Shown: one piece after another, positions 16,374-25,386 of the stretch
Numbering within the stretch: position 1 is the first letter of the stretch
How the letters are laid out: each line of letters starts with the position of its first letter
Source: Salinicola lusitanus
GTDB lineage: Bacteria; Pseudomonadota; Gammaproteobacteria; Pseudomonadales; Halomonadaceae
Reading direction: 5' to 3'
NCBI RefSeq assembly: GCF_003206045.1
Contig: NZ_PZJM01000002.1
Span: 63,592-127,591, forward strand
DNA length: 64,000 bases
The notes under the pieces: generated by a model
Database searches by the model: none
What the model was told of the DNA's origin: nothing
The model's input: only the letters and a program-made list of their open reading frames with translations
Made by a program: the position numbers and the translations under genes

Positions 16374-17690
16374 ATGACCGACATTTCCAACGACATCGTC
16401 CAGCAACTCGATCGCCAGCACGTGTTTCACTCCTGGTCGACACAGGGCAGTCTCTCGCCGATGGTGATCGCGGGAGGCAAGGGCTGTCGGCTGTGGGATT
16501 ACGCGGGCAAGGAGTATCTGGATTTCAGCAGCCAGCTGGTCAACACCAACATCGGTCACCAGCACTCCAAGGTCATCGCCGCGATTCAGGCCCAGGCGGA
16601 ACAGCTGACCACCGTCGCCCCTGCCCACGCCAACCTGGCCCGCGGCGAAGCCGCCAAGCGCATCCTGGCCCGGGCGCCGGCGGGTTTCGGCAAGGTGTTC
16701 TTCACCAATGCCGGCGCCGACGCCAACGAGAACGCCATGCGAATGGCACGCGCCGTCACCGGTCGCGACAAGATCCTCTCGGCGTATCGCTCCTATCACG
16801 GCAATACCGGTGCCGCGATCGTCGCCACTGGCGACCCGCGCCGCGTCCCCAATGAGTTCGCCCGCGGCCACGCGCACTTCTTCAACCCGTTCCTCTATCG
16901 CAGCGATTTCTGGGCGGGCAACGAGGAAGAGGAGTGCCAACGTGCCTTGCAGCATTTGAAGCGGGTGATCGAGTGTGAAGGGCCGAGCGCCATCGCCGCC
17001 ATTCTGCTGGAGTCGATCCCCGGCACTGCCGGCGTGCTGATCCCGCCCAAGGGTTATATGGAAGGTGTCCGCAAGCTGGCCGACCAGCACGGCATTCTGG
17101 TGATCTTCGACGAGGTCATGGCGGGTTTCGGTCGCTCCGGCAAATGGTTCGCGTTGGAGCACTTTGCCGCCAAGCCGGATCTCATCGTCTTCGCCAAGGG
17201 TGTCAATTCCGGCTACGTCCCCGCTGGCGGCGTCATCATCTCCGACGAGATCTGTCGCCACTTCGACGACCACATGTTCTTCGGCGGCCTGACCTACTCC
17301 GGGCACCCACTGGCGATGGCGTCGATCGTGGCCACGCTGGATGCGATGAGCGAGGAAGGCGTCGTGGAAAATGCCGACCGGGTCGGCAACGGCCCGCTGG
17401 CCGCCGGCCTGCAGCAGCTGGCACAGCAGCACGCCGTCGTCGGTGAAACCCGTGGCCTGGGCGTTTTCCATGCGCTCGAACTGGTCAGCGATCGCGCCAC
17501 CCGCGCGCCCCTGCCGGCCGCCGAGATGGGCAAGATCAAGAGTGCGCTGATCGCCAAGGGCCTGCTGCCGTTCGTGGTCGAAAACCGTATCCACGTGGTA
17601 CCGCCGTGCATCGTCAGCGAGGCGGAAGTGGCCGAAGGGCTGGCGATTCTCGACACGGTGCTTGGCGAGGCCAGCGCTCGACTCGCCTGA
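16374..17690 (+). CDS. Class III (omega) aminotransferase, PLP-dependent
   Basis: A 438-residue class III aminotransferase. FFTNAGADANENAMRMAR is the subgroup motif near residue 115, YHGNTGA follows, VIFDEVMAGFGRSG binds the PLP ring nitrogen near residue 246, and K275 in VFAKGVNSGY is the Schiff-base lysine. GGLTYSGHPLAMAS is typical of omega-amino acid:pyruvate transaminases. The amino donor cannot be told; taurine, beta-alanine or another omega-amine are candidates. It is convergent with the MocR-type regulator and ends just before a 38-bp perfect palindrome. Confidence 0.88.
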   Translation: MTDISNDIVQQLDRQHVFHSWSTQGSLSPMVIAGGKGCRLWDYAGKEYLDFSSQLVNTNIGHQHSKVIAAIQAQAEQLTTVAPAHANLARGEAAKRILARAPAGFGKVFFTNAGADANENAMRMARAVTGRDKILSAYRSYHGNTGAAIVATGDPRRVPNEFARGHAHFFNPFLYRSDFWAGNEEEECQRALQHLKRVIECEGPSAIAAILLESIPGTAGVLIPPKGYMEGVRKLADQHGILVIFDEVMAGFGRSGKWFALEHFAAKPDLIVFAKGVNSGYVPAGGVIISDEICRHFDDHMFFGGLTYSGHPLAMASIVATLDAMSEEGVVENADRVGNGPLAAGLQQLAQQHAVVGETRGLGVFHALELVSDRATRAPLPAAEMGKIKSALIAKGLLPFVVENRIHVVPPCIVSEAEVAEGLAILDTVLGEASARLA

Positions 17691-17713
17691 TCGTCCCTCA
17701 GTCCCGGTTCCAA

Positions 17714-17751
17714 CGACAGACCGCCGTGGCCATGGCCACGGCGGTCTGTCG
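17714..17751. repeat. 38-bp perfect palindrome between convergent genes
   Basis: The 19-nt arm 17714-17732 is exactly self-complementary to 17733-17751, centred on CCATGG. It lies 24 bp past the aminotransferase stop. Neither flank has a T tract, so it is an atypical terminator; it could be a bidirectional transcript-end hairpin or a protein-binding site. Confidence 0.8.
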
Positions 17752-17818
17752 CGTTGCGGCGATCGATTGGCCATCACGCGTTGCCCCACCGGCCGAGCGG
17801 CCGGCGCTCGCGCCTCGT

Positions 17819-19279
17819 CTAGCCGAAAGCCCGCGCCAGGGATCGAATCCCCGGCTCGATTCGCTCGGCATCGATAGCGCCGAACCCCAGGCGCATGTAG
17901 TTGCGCGGCGGCGCCTGGTCGAAGAAGTGCTGGAACCCGGGTTCGATCAACACGCCATGCTGGGCGGCCTGCCATGCCAGCCGCTGAGTATCGACAGCCT
18001 CGGGCGCCTCGAGCCAGAACACGCTGGCATGGTCGCCGCCCACTCGGCGGCAATCGGCCAGCTCGCGGCCGATGGCGGCGTTCATGATCTCCCAACGCTG
18101 GCGCATCTCGTCGGCGAACAGCCGCAGATAGCGATCGTAGTGCCCCTGGGAGAGAAACTGCGCCAGCTGCTGCTGAAGGCCGGACGGCGGATGTCGATAC
18201 ATCAGTCTTCTCAGCGCGCGCAGTTCCTCGATGAGTTCCGCGTCCGCCACGACATAGCCCAACCTCAGCCCGGGCGAGAGCGGCTTCGACAGACTGCTCA
18301 TGTAGATCACGCGGGAACCCGCTCGGCTCGCCTTCAGCGCCGGTTGGGCATGGCGGTCGAAGTTGACCTCTGCATCGTAGTCGTCTTCCAGCACGATCTG
18401 GTCGCGACGCTGGATCTGCTCGATCAACGCCTCGCGCCGGCGTCGGCTCATGGTCACGCCGGTCGGCCCCTGATGGCTGGGCGTCACGTAGAGATAATCG
18501 CTCTTCGCCGCCGCCGCATCCAGGCACATGCCCTCGCTGTCGATCGACTGATAGCGTAACTGCGCCCCTTGGCGCAGGAAGACGTTGGCGGCCTCGCGAT
18601 AGCCGGGGTTCTCCATCGCAACCCGGGTTCGCGCATCGAACAGCAACTGGGCGATCAGGAAAAGCGCGTTCTGCGAGCCCAGCGTGATCAGGATCTCGTC
18701 ACTGCGCGCATGGATGCCCCGCTTGGGCAGCACCCGGGTGCGTAGTTGCTCGATCAGCATCGGGTCGTCCTGATCGTAACGATCGCTCAGCCAGTGCCGC
18801 TCACGCCGGCCGCCCAGCAGCAGGCGTGAGGTTTCCCGCCACTGCTCCAGCGGAAACAGGCGCGTATCCAGTTGGCCGTAGACGAAAGGAAATTCGTAGT
18901 GCATCCAGTTGCTGGGCCGGAGAACACCCTGCAAATGGCTCGGTCGATGGGTAAAACGACTGCCCCAAGCGGGTGCATCGACGACCTCGTCGCGGGAACA
19001 TCCGCCCGTTTCCGGTGCATCCGGCTCATGGTACGCGTCGTGGAGGTAGTAACCGCTACGCGGCCGACTGACCAGATACCCATCCTCCACCAACCCTTCG
19101 TAGACGAGCGCCACGGTGTTGCGCGAGATACCCAACTGCAGCGACAGCTTGCGACAGGAGGGCAGCGCCTCTTCGGTGGGGATCGTGCCGGTATGAATGG
19201 CATCCAGCAGCGCCTCGCGCAGCTGCTCCTGCAGGCCGCGCTGAACATCGAAATCGAGATGGAAGTAGTGGTCGAGCAT
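17819..19279 (-). CDS. MocR-family transcriptional regulator (GntR wHTH + aminotransferase-like domain)
   Basis: A 486-residue regulator. Residues about 5-75 are a GntR winged helix-turn-helix (LREALLDAIHTGTIP, LGISRNTVALVYEGLVEDGYL); the rest is a fold-type I aminotransferase-like domain with YVTPSHQGPTGVTMS, LEDDYDAEV and SSLSKPLSPGLRLGY carrying the PLP lysine. MocR proteins use bound PLP to sense vitamin B6 or amino compounds. I start at the ATG at 19279, which has GGGAG 6 bp upstream and gives normal family length. In-frame starts exist at 19330, 19369 and 19438 (GTG). It is divergent from the GltS operon and probably controls it. Confidence 0.88.
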   Translation of the reverse strand: MLDHYFHLDFDVQRGLQEQLREALLDAIHTGTIPTEEALPSCRKLSLQLGISRNTVALVYEGLVEDGYLVSRPRSGYYLHDAYHEPDAPETGGCSRDEVVDAPAWGSRFTHRPSHLQGVLRPSNWMHYEFPFVYGQLDTRLFPLEQWRETSRLLLGGRRERHWLSDRYDQDDPMLIEQLRTRVLPKRGIHARSDEILITLGSQNALFLIAQLLFDARTRVAMENPGYREAANVFLRQGAQLRYQSIDSEGMCLDAAAAKSDYLYVTPSHQGPTGVTMSRRRREALIEQIQRRDQIVLEDDYDAEVNFDRHAQPALKASRAGSRVIYMSSLSKPLSPGLRLGYVVADAELIEELRALRRLMYRHPPSGLQQQLAQFLSQGHYDRYLRLFADEMRQRWEIMNAAIGRELADCRRVGGDHASVFWLEAPEAVDTQRLAWQAAQHGVLIEPGFQHFFDQAPPRNYMRLGFGAIDAERIEPGIRSLARAFG

Positions 19280-19486
19280 GCCGAGCTCCCGCTGAAAGAC
19301 GACATACCACTCCTGCAAGATTCGCGCCATCGCCGGCAGCGACGCGGGCGGGGAAGGTAGAGGCACCATCAACTGTCTCGACCACGGGGAGAATCTGTCC
19401 TGTAGCACCACGGTGACGGACTTTAGTATGACATCCACAACGTCACCCAGCCGACGCCGGGGTCATCGCAGCGCCGCCGAAGTGGC

Positions 19487-19498
19487 TCGGATATCCGA
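19487..19498. promoter_or_regulatory. Candidate operator upstream of the gltS operon
   Basis: A 12-bp perfect palindrome, TCGGATATCCGA, lies 30 bp before the gltS ATG in the MocR/gltS divergent gap. A GACAT-(C/A)-rich ACAAC direct repeat (19430-19441 and 19497-19507) overlaps it. Either could be the MocR-type target; both are inferences. Confidence 0.4.
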
Positions 19499-19528
19499 CA
19501 TAACAACATCAATCACGAGGACAAGATC

Positions 19529-20932
19529 ATGGGCAGTACCTTCCACGGCGTCATCGCCTTCGCGCTGATCGCCGCCCTGCTGGTCGCCGGCAGCCTGCTG
19601 CGCAGCCGCCTCCCGTGGCTAAGAGCGAGCCTGGTCCCGGGCAGTATCGTCGCCGGCATCCTCGGCTTTGTCTGCCTCTCCACGGGGCTGATCCCCGGCT
19701 ACGGGCCTTCCGACTTTACCGCCCTGGCCTTCCACTTCTTCACCCTGAGCTTCATGTCGCTGTGTCTGACGGGCAGCCCCAAGCCGGCGGCGGGCGAAAA
19801 ACGTCACGGCATCGTCGGCGGCGGGCTGTGGCTGACGCTGATCTGGACCGCCAGCCTCGGGGCGCAGGCCGTGATCGGTTACGGCGTGATGGCGGGCTAC
19901 GATCTGATCACCGGCAGCGATCTCAGCCCGCTGCTTGGCGCCATCGTCACCCACGGGTTCACGCAGGGGCCAGGGCAGGCGCTGACCTACGGCACGATCT
20001 GGGAGAATGACTACGGGATCGCCAATGCCGCCCAGGTCGGCGTGATCTTCGCGTCGCTGGGCTTCGTGGCCGCCTTCGCCGTCGGCGTACCCGCCGCGCG
20101 CTACTTTCTCAAGCGCGGCCTCAACGCCAATCGCACCTCGACGCTCGACGACGACTTCATCCGCGGTTTCCACACCCCGCGGACCCAACCCTCCGCCGGC
20201 AAGCAGGTCTCGCACTCGGGCACCGTGGACTCGCTGGCCTGGCATCTCGGCCTGCTGGGCGTGGCCTACGTCGTCACCTACGCCTGGCTGACCATGATGC
20301 AGCCGCTGGTGGCGGGCAACCAGGTGCTCTCGGTCTTCTTCAGCTACAACCTGTTCTTCATCCACGGCCTGACGGTGTGCGTGTTGATGCGCATGGCGAT
20401 CGATCGCTGCGGCTGGACGGACAAGGTCGATGACGACACGCTCAAGCGGATCACCAGCGGCTCGGTGGATTTCATGGTCGTCGCCACGTTGATGAGCATC
20501 CAGATCGCGGTGCTCTCCGCCTTGCTGATCCCGATCCTGCTGGTCGCGGTGGTCGTGACGCTGGTCACCTTCCTCGGCGCGATGGCGATCGGCAAGCTCA
20601 GTGGCCGGCTCGGACCGGAGCGTGCCGTCACCGCCTTTGGCTGCTGCTGCGGCTCGACCGGCACGGGCCTTTTGTTGCTGCGCATGCTGGACGCGGACTT
20701 CAGCACCTCGGTGCCCAAGGAGCTGGCGTTCTTCAACATTGCCATCATCGTGGTCAATATCCCGACGCTGTTCTTCGTTGCCCCCATCGCCCCGACGCTC
20801 GGCACCTGGAGCTATCTGGCGATCTTCGGCGGCTACCTGCTGCTGATGCTGATCTGCATCCCGCTGCTGCTGAAATGGCAGCGCCGCCGGGACGACCGGA
20901 CACCTTCGGTTCAGGAGCCGACTCCCTCATGA
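19529..20932 (+). CDS. gltS: GltS-family sodium/glutamate symporter
   Basis: A 467-residue inner-membrane protein with about ten to twelve hydrophobic segments. Two family-type Gly/Ser motifs are visible: THGFTQGPGQALTYGTIWE near residue 142, and FGCCCGSTGTGLLLLRML near residue 370. GltS carries out sodium-coupled glutamate uptake; substrate range of distant members is broader. GAGGA precedes the ATG. Its stop overlaps the start of the amidohydrolase gene (ATGA), so the two are co-transcribed and coupled. Confidence 0.85.
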   Translation: MGSTFHGVIAFALIAALLVAGSLLRSRLPWLRASLVPGSIVAGILGFVCLSTGLIPGYGPSDFTALAFHFFTLSFMSLCLTGSPKPAAGEKRHGIVGGGLWLTLIWTASLGAQAVIGYGVMAGYDLITGSDLSPLLGAIVTHGFTQGPGQALTYGTIWENDYGIANAAQVGVIFASLGFVAAFAVGVPAARYFLKRGLNANRTSTLDDDFIRGFHTPRTQPSAGKQVSHSGTVDSLAWHLGLLGVAYVVTYAWLTMMQPLVAGNQVLSVFFSYNLFFIHGLTVCVLMRMAIDRCGWTDKVDDDTLKRITSGSVDFMVVATLMSIQIAVLSALLIPILLVAVVVTLVTFLGAMAIGKLSGRLGPERAVTAFGCCCGSTGTGLLLLRMLDADFSTSVPKELAFFNIAIIVVNIPTLFFVAPIAPTLGTWSYLAIFGGYLLLMLICIPLLLKWQRRRDDRTPSVQEPTPS

Positions 20933-22557
20933 AGCCTCGTATCTTCTCCGCCCGGCGCATTCTGACCATGAATCCCTCACTGCCGGAGGCTACCCACGTC
21001 GCGGTGCGAGACGGTCGGATTCTCGGCGTCGGCTCGCTGGAAACGCTGGCCGATCTGGGCGAGTGCGAGCTCGACGAGCGCTTCGCCGACAAGGTGATTC
21101 TGCCCGGCTTCGTCGAGGGCCACAGTCACGCCCTCGAAGGAGTGCTGTGGGAATACCCCTACGCGGGATTCTTCCCACGCCAGGATCCCGACGGCCACAC
21201 CTGGCCGGGACTGACCGATATCGCCCGGCTCCAGCGACATCTCCAGGAACAGCTGGCCAAGCTCGACGACGCCACGCCGCTGATCGCCTGGGGCTTCGAT
21301 CCCATCTACTTCCCGGATCGGCGCCTGGATCGCAACGACCTCGACGCCGTCGACGACCAACGGCCGATCGTCGTGATCCACGCCAACCTGCACATGATGA
21401 CCGTCAACAGCGCCATGCTGCGTCTTTCCGGACTCGAGTCTCATGCCGATATCGAGGGCGTGGTCACCTTCGACGACGGCCGCCCCAACGGAGAGCTGCG
21501 CGAGATGGCGGCGATGTTCGCGATCTTCGACACGCTCGACCTGGATCTCTTCGATCGCGGCAGCGAAGCGGCGACGCTGGAACGCTACGCGCGCATCGGC
21601 CAGCGCCACGGGGTGACCACGCTGACCGACCTCTATAACCCGCTCAGCGAGACCGGCGTCGAGAGCATGCAGCGCACCTGCCGCCGGGACGACGTCCCGA
21701 TGCGTCTGGCGCCGGCCATGAGCGCACTGACCTATACACCGGACGATGGCATCGAACGGGTGCTGGGCTGTCGCGAGAAGAGCAGCGACAAGCTGCTGTT
21801 CGGCCTGGTCAAGCTGATGACCGATGGCTCCATCCAAGGCTATACCGCGCGCCTGAAATGGCCGGGCTACCACGACGGCTCGCCGAACGGGATGTGGAAC
21901 GCCGAGCCGGAGCGACTGACCGAGATCGTCCACCGCTACCATCAGGCCGGGCTGCAACTGCACATCCACACCAACGGCGACGAGGCTGTCGAGCTGATGC
22001 TGGATGCCATCGAGTCGGCGCTGGAGCTCTGGCCCCGTGCCGATCACCGCCACACCCTGCAGCACTGCCAGATCATCAGCCACGCCCAGTTGAAGCGCGC
22101 GGCACGGCTCGGGGTGTGTCTCAACATGTTCGCCAACCACCTCTACTACTGGGGCGACATTCACCGCAGCCGCACGCTGGGGTTCGAACGCTGCCAGCGT
22201 CTCGAACCGCTGGCCTCGGCGGACCGCCTGGGTATCCCCATCGCCGCCCACTGCGATGCCCCGGTCACGCCGCTGGCGCCGCTGTTCACGGCGTGGTGCG
22301 CCGTCGCACGCCAGACCGCCGACGGCGAGGTGCTGGGGCCCAACGAGGCGCTGAGCGTGGACCGCGCCCTGCGCCTGATCACGCTGGATGCCGCCTACAC
22401 CCTGAAGCTCGACGATCGCGTCGGCAGCCTGGAAGTGGGCAAGTTCGCCGACATGGCCGTGCTCGACGAGGACCCACGCGACGTCCCGCTGGATCGGCTG
22501 GCATCGATCCGCGTGGCGGCCACGGTCGTCGGCGGTCATGTCTTCGACAATGTCTGA
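20929..22557 (+). CDS. YtcJ-type metal-dependent amidohydrolase
   Basis: A 542-residue amidohydrolase-superfamily protein. The N-terminal metal motif is VILPGFVEGHSHALEG near residue 60 (HxH), further ligands are in HIHTNGDEAV and HTLQHCQII, and AAHCDAPVTPL near residue 440 gives the late His/Asp. YtcJ-like enzymes hydrolyse formamide, N-acyl or ring amide bonds. The ATG at 20929 overlaps the gltS stop. The upstream in-frame start at 20875 would fall deep in gltS and is unlikely. It is followed by a G3E GTPase overlapping its end, which may deliver its metal. Confidence 0.87.
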   Translation: MKPRIFSARRILTMNPSLPEATHVAVRDGRILGVGSLETLADLGECELDERFADKVILPGFVEGHSHALEGVLWEYPYAGFFPRQDPDGHTWPGLTDIARLQRHLQEQLAKLDDATPLIAWGFDPIYFPDRRLDRNDLDAVDDQRPIVVIHANLHMMTVNSAMLRLSGLESHADIEGVVTFDDGRPNGELREMAAMFAIFDTLDLDLFDRGSEAATLERYARIGQRHGVTTLTDLYNPLSETGVESMQRTCRRDDVPMRLAPAMSALTYTPDDGIERVLGCREKSSDKLLFGLVKLMTDGSIQGYTARLKWPGYHDGSPNGMWNAEPERLTEIVHRYHQAGLQLHIHTNGDEAVELMLDAIESALELWPRADHRHTLQHCQIISHAQLKRAARLGVCLNMFANHLYYWGDIHRSRTLGFERCQRLEPLASADRLGIPIAAHCDAPVTPLAPLFTAWCAVARQTADGEVLGPNEALSVDRALRLITLDAAYTLKLDDRVGSLEVGKFADMAVLDEDPRDVPLDRLASIRVAATVVGGHVFDNV

Positions 22558-23506
22558 GCCGACCGCCGACCCGATACCGGTGACCCTGATCGCCGGCTAT
22601 CTCGGCGCCGGCAAGACCACCTGGCTCAACGCTCACCTGCGGGACGGCGTGACGCCCGGAACCCTGGTCCTGGTCAACGATTTCGGCACCATCAACGTCG
22701 ATGCCGAGCTGATCGACTACGCCGGAGAACGGCTGCTCAAGCTCAGCAGCGGCTGCCTGTGCTGCTCGCTGAGCGACGAGCTGGGAACCCAGCTCTCGCG
22801 CATCGGCCGCTGGCCGGAACCGCCTGCCGCGCTGATCATCGAGACCAGTGGCGTGGCCCGGCCGCACCGGATCGCCGACATGATTCGGGTGGCCCGTCGC
22901 TTTCGCCTGGCGCGCACCGTGACCCTGGTCGATCTGGCAAGCCTTGGCCAGCGCCTCGCCGATGCGCGAGTCGCGGACCTGGTGGCCGGCCAGATCCAGA
23001 GTGCCGATCTCCTCTGCACCAATCGCGGCGAGCGCCTCGACGCCGACGAGCGGCAATGGCAAACGGATCGACTCCGCGCCCTCAATCCCGCGGCCCCCAT
23101 CGCGTCCGGTCAATCTCTTCCAGCACGGGAGACGCCGAAGCCTTCCTCCGCGCCCGATCGAGGTACCTCAGCCTCGACGTCGGATCGTCACCCGGCGTGG
23201 CAACGCCGCCCCACCGGCACCAGGGTCCACGGCAACGAACCCGAGTGGCAACGTTTTGCGATCGACCTTCCAACGTCGCTGTCGCGTTCGGCGTTGGAGG
23301 CCATCCTGGCCGATCATGCCGTCGGCCTGGCCCGGGCGAAGGGATTTCTCGAGGCCGATGGGCGCCACTACGTCTTCCAGTGGAGCGGCGGTCGCGCCGA
23401 GTGGACGCCGACAACGCCACGGCCGGGCACAGGCACGCTCGTGGGCATCGGCTTCAGGGGTGAAGCCTTCGCGACCTTGATCCAGGCCCTGAAAGCGCTC
23501 GACTGA
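22538..23506 (+). CDS. G3E (CobW/COG0523) family GTPase, putative metallochaperone
   Basis: A 322-residue protein. LIAGYLGAGKTTWLN near residue 17 is the Walker A; LSSGCLCCSLSDEL near residue 70 carries the CxCC metal-binding motif of the COG0523 family; IIETSGVARP is the Walker-B/ESG region. The usual NKxD guanine motif is replaced by a TNRGE stretch, which is atypical. The C-terminal CobW domain is short. The middle (about residues 190-225) is Ser/Pro-rich linker. It overlaps the amidohydrolase gene by 20 bp (8 bp if the ATG at 22550 is used). Metal insertion into that enzyme is the likely role (inference). Confidence 0.85.
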   Translation: MSSTMSEPTADPIPVTLIAGYLGAGKTTWLNAHLRDGVTPGTLVLVNDFGTINVDAELIDYAGERLLKLSSGCLCCSLSDELGTQLSRIGRWPEPPAALIIETSGVARPHRIADMIRVARRFRLARTVTLVDLASLGQRLADARVADLVAGQIQSADLLCTNRGERLDADERQWQTDRLRALNPAAPIASGQSLPARETPKPSSAPDRGTSASTSDRHPAWQRRPTGTRVHGNEPEWQRFAIDLPTSLSRSALEAILADHAVGLARAKGFLEADGRHYVFQWSGGRAEWTPTTPRPGTGTLVGIGFRGEAFATLIQALKALD

Positions 23507-23712
23507 TGGGCTGACGACAACGCCAATCTGGCCAGACGACTGTCGCCAACTGGCTCTATAGCCACCGCCTCGGGATTCTTTAGGGTGGAACCACGATACG
23601 CCGCCAAGGCGCCATGCCATGGCGTGTCCGGCCGATCAGCGATCGACACGGACCCGCGATCCATCAACTCCAACAACAATAGCGTTCAACAACAACATAG
23701 AGGGTGACCTAC

Positions 23713-24624
23713 ATGATGCGATTCTCCGCCCGCAAAACGACTTCCGGTTCGCGCCTGTCCCGGATGGCCGCGAAAGCCATGGCCGGCTCGCTGTTGGCCG
23801 TGTCACTGTCGAGCCTGTCGCTGACGGCACTTGCCGCCGACCTCCCGGAGATCGAGAGCCGCGGCAGCCTGAGTGTCGCGACCGAGGATAACTACGCGCC
23901 CTTCAACTATATCGAAAACGGCGACCCCGTCGGCTTCAATGCCGACATGCTGGAAGAACTGCGCCAATACGCGGACTTCGACGTCGATCAGGACATCCTG
24001 CCCTGGACCGGCCTGCTCGCGGCCGTCTCCACCGGCCAGTACGACATGGCGCTGACCGGCGCCTCCGTCTCCGACGAGCGCCTGCGCGTCTTCAACTACA
24101 CCGCGCCCTATGCCTCGGCGCAGCACTTCGCGATCACCCGAGCCGGCGATGACAGCATCCAGAGCGTCGCGGACCTGAGCGGCAAGAAGCTGGGCGTGCA
24201 GGCCGGCAGCGTGCTGCTGTCCCGCCTGCCCGAACTCGAGAAGATGCTCAGGGAGAGTGGTGGCGAGCTGGGCGAGGTGGTGCAGTACGAATCCTACCCG
24301 GAGGCCTTCGCCGACCTGGCCAACGGCCGTCTCGACTTCGTCATCGACTCCGCCGTACCGGTCAATACGCTGGTGGCGTCCAAGCCGGATGTCTTTGCCA
24401 AGGGGCCAGCGGTGTCCGGTCCCGGATACGTCTCCTGGCCGATGCCGAAGTCGAGCCCGGAGCTGCTCGAGTACATGGATGGTTTCCTCGACCACATGCG
24501 TGACACCGGCCGTCTGGCCGAGCTGCAGGAGAAATGGTTCGGCGAGAGCTTCCCCGACCTGCCCACCGAGCCGCTGACCAGCGTCGACCAGTTCCACGAG
24601 CTGCAATTCAGCAACATGAAGTAA
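23713..24624 (+). CDS. Amino-acid ABC transporter substrate-binding protein
   Basis: A 303-residue periplasmic binding protein of SBP family 3. A Sec signal peptide with a hydrophobic core ends near residue 40 (LTALAAD). The mature protein begins with RGSLSVATEDNYAPFNYIENGDPVGFNADMLEEL, the classic family-3 opening; ALTGASVSDERLRVFNYTAPY follows. Ligand class is polar or charged amino acids. AGAGGG precedes the ATG at 23713. It heads the ABC part of the cluster, 206 bp after the GTPase gene, so it may have its own promoter. A 15-bp dyad lies at 23610-23624. Confidence 0.9.
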   Translation: MMRFSARKTTSGSRLSRMAAKAMAGSLLAVSLSSLSLTALAADLPEIESRGSLSVATEDNYAPFNYIENGDPVGFNADMLEELRQYADFDVDQDILPWTGLLAAVSTGQYDMALTGASVSDERLRVFNYTAPYASAQHFAITRAGDDSIQSVADLSGKKLGVQAGSVLLSRLPELEKMLRESGGELGEVVQYESYPEAFADLANGRLDFVIDSAVPVNTLVASKPDVFAKGPAVSGPGYVSWPMPKSSPELLEYMDGFLDHMRDTGRLAELQEKWFGESFPDLPTEPLTSVDQFHELQFSNMK

Positions 24625-24721
24625 GCCATCGGCTCGTTGCGCCATCGCCAACGAACCACCGACATGACGCTGCGGCGGGCCCGCGGCGTCATTGGCTTCG
24701 AAGTCTCGTGGAGGATGCCTC

Positions 24722-25363
24722 ATGAACGCCAGTGCCTGGCAAATGCTGCTGGACGGTGCCTGGACAACGATCTGGATCTCCGGCGTCTCCATCGCCATGG
24801 GTGTGATCGCAGGACTGCTCATCGCGCTGATCCGGATAGCCAGGATCCCCGTGGTCGACCAGATCCTGGTGCTCTACATCAGCCTGGCGCGGGCCACACC
24901 GCTGGTCACGCTGGCGCTGTTCATCTTTCTGAGCGCACCGACCTTCGGTCTCAGTCTCAATCGCAACGTCGCCGGCATTCTCGCCCTGACGCTCAACACC
25001 ACCGCGTTCAACGCCGAGATCTGGCGCAGCGCGTTCCGCAACTTCTCCCGGGAACAGCGCGAAGCGGCCATGGCCACCGGCATGACCCCCTGGATCACCT
25101 TTCGTCGCATCATGCTGCCCCAGATGATGATCACGAGTCTCCCTGGGCTGATCAACGAAATGTCGTTTCTGATCAAGGGCAGCCCGGCGATCGCGGTGAT
25201 CGGTATCGTCGACCTGACCCGCGTGACCAACCGCATTTCCGCGGTGACCTATGAACCTCTCCCTCCCATCCTGGTGGCCTGCGCGCTCTACATGGCGATC
25301 ATCGGCTGCCTGGTCTGGCTGCAGCGGCTCGCCGAGCGCCGTGCCAATCGACTGGCCATGTGA
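24722..25363 (+). CDS. Amino-acid ABC transporter permease (HisM/GlnP family), first
   Basis: A 213-residue inner-membrane permease with about five membrane segments. The cytoplasmic EAA loop reads REAAMATGMTPWITFRRIMLPQ near residue 118, the contact site for the ATPase. SLARATPLVTLALFIF is typical of the HEQRA/HisMQ group. GGAGG precedes the ATG. It pairs with the second permease directly downstream. Confidence 0.9.
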   Translation: MNASAWQMLLDGAWTTIWISGVSIAMGVIAGLLIALIRIARIPVVDQILVLYISLARATPLVTLALFIFLSAPTFGLSLNRNVAGILALTLNTTAFNAEIWRSAFRNFSREQREAAMATGMTPWITFRRIMLPQMMITSLPGLINEMSFLIKGSPAIAVIGIVDLTRVTNRISAVTYEPLPPILVACALYMAIIGCLVWLQRLAERRANRLAM

Positions 25364-25386
25364 CCGGACAACGCCAAGGAGCGATC

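Noticed and set aside
15292-17690. Complete taurine catabolic locus (TauE-like exporter, class III aminotransferase, MocR)
   Set aside because: The exporter and aminotransferase are suggestive, but no Xsc, taurine ABC transporter or dioxygenase is present, and MocR faces the GltS cluster.
16323-18527. 734-residue minus-strand open frame over the aminotransferase and MocR genes
   Set aside because: Antisense shadow. The two overlapping real genes have full sets of catalytic and DNA-binding motifs.
20977-22539. 520-residue minus-strand frame opposite the amidohydrolase
   Set aside because: Antisense shadow; the plus strand has metal-ligand motifs and overlaps its neighbours as an operon should.
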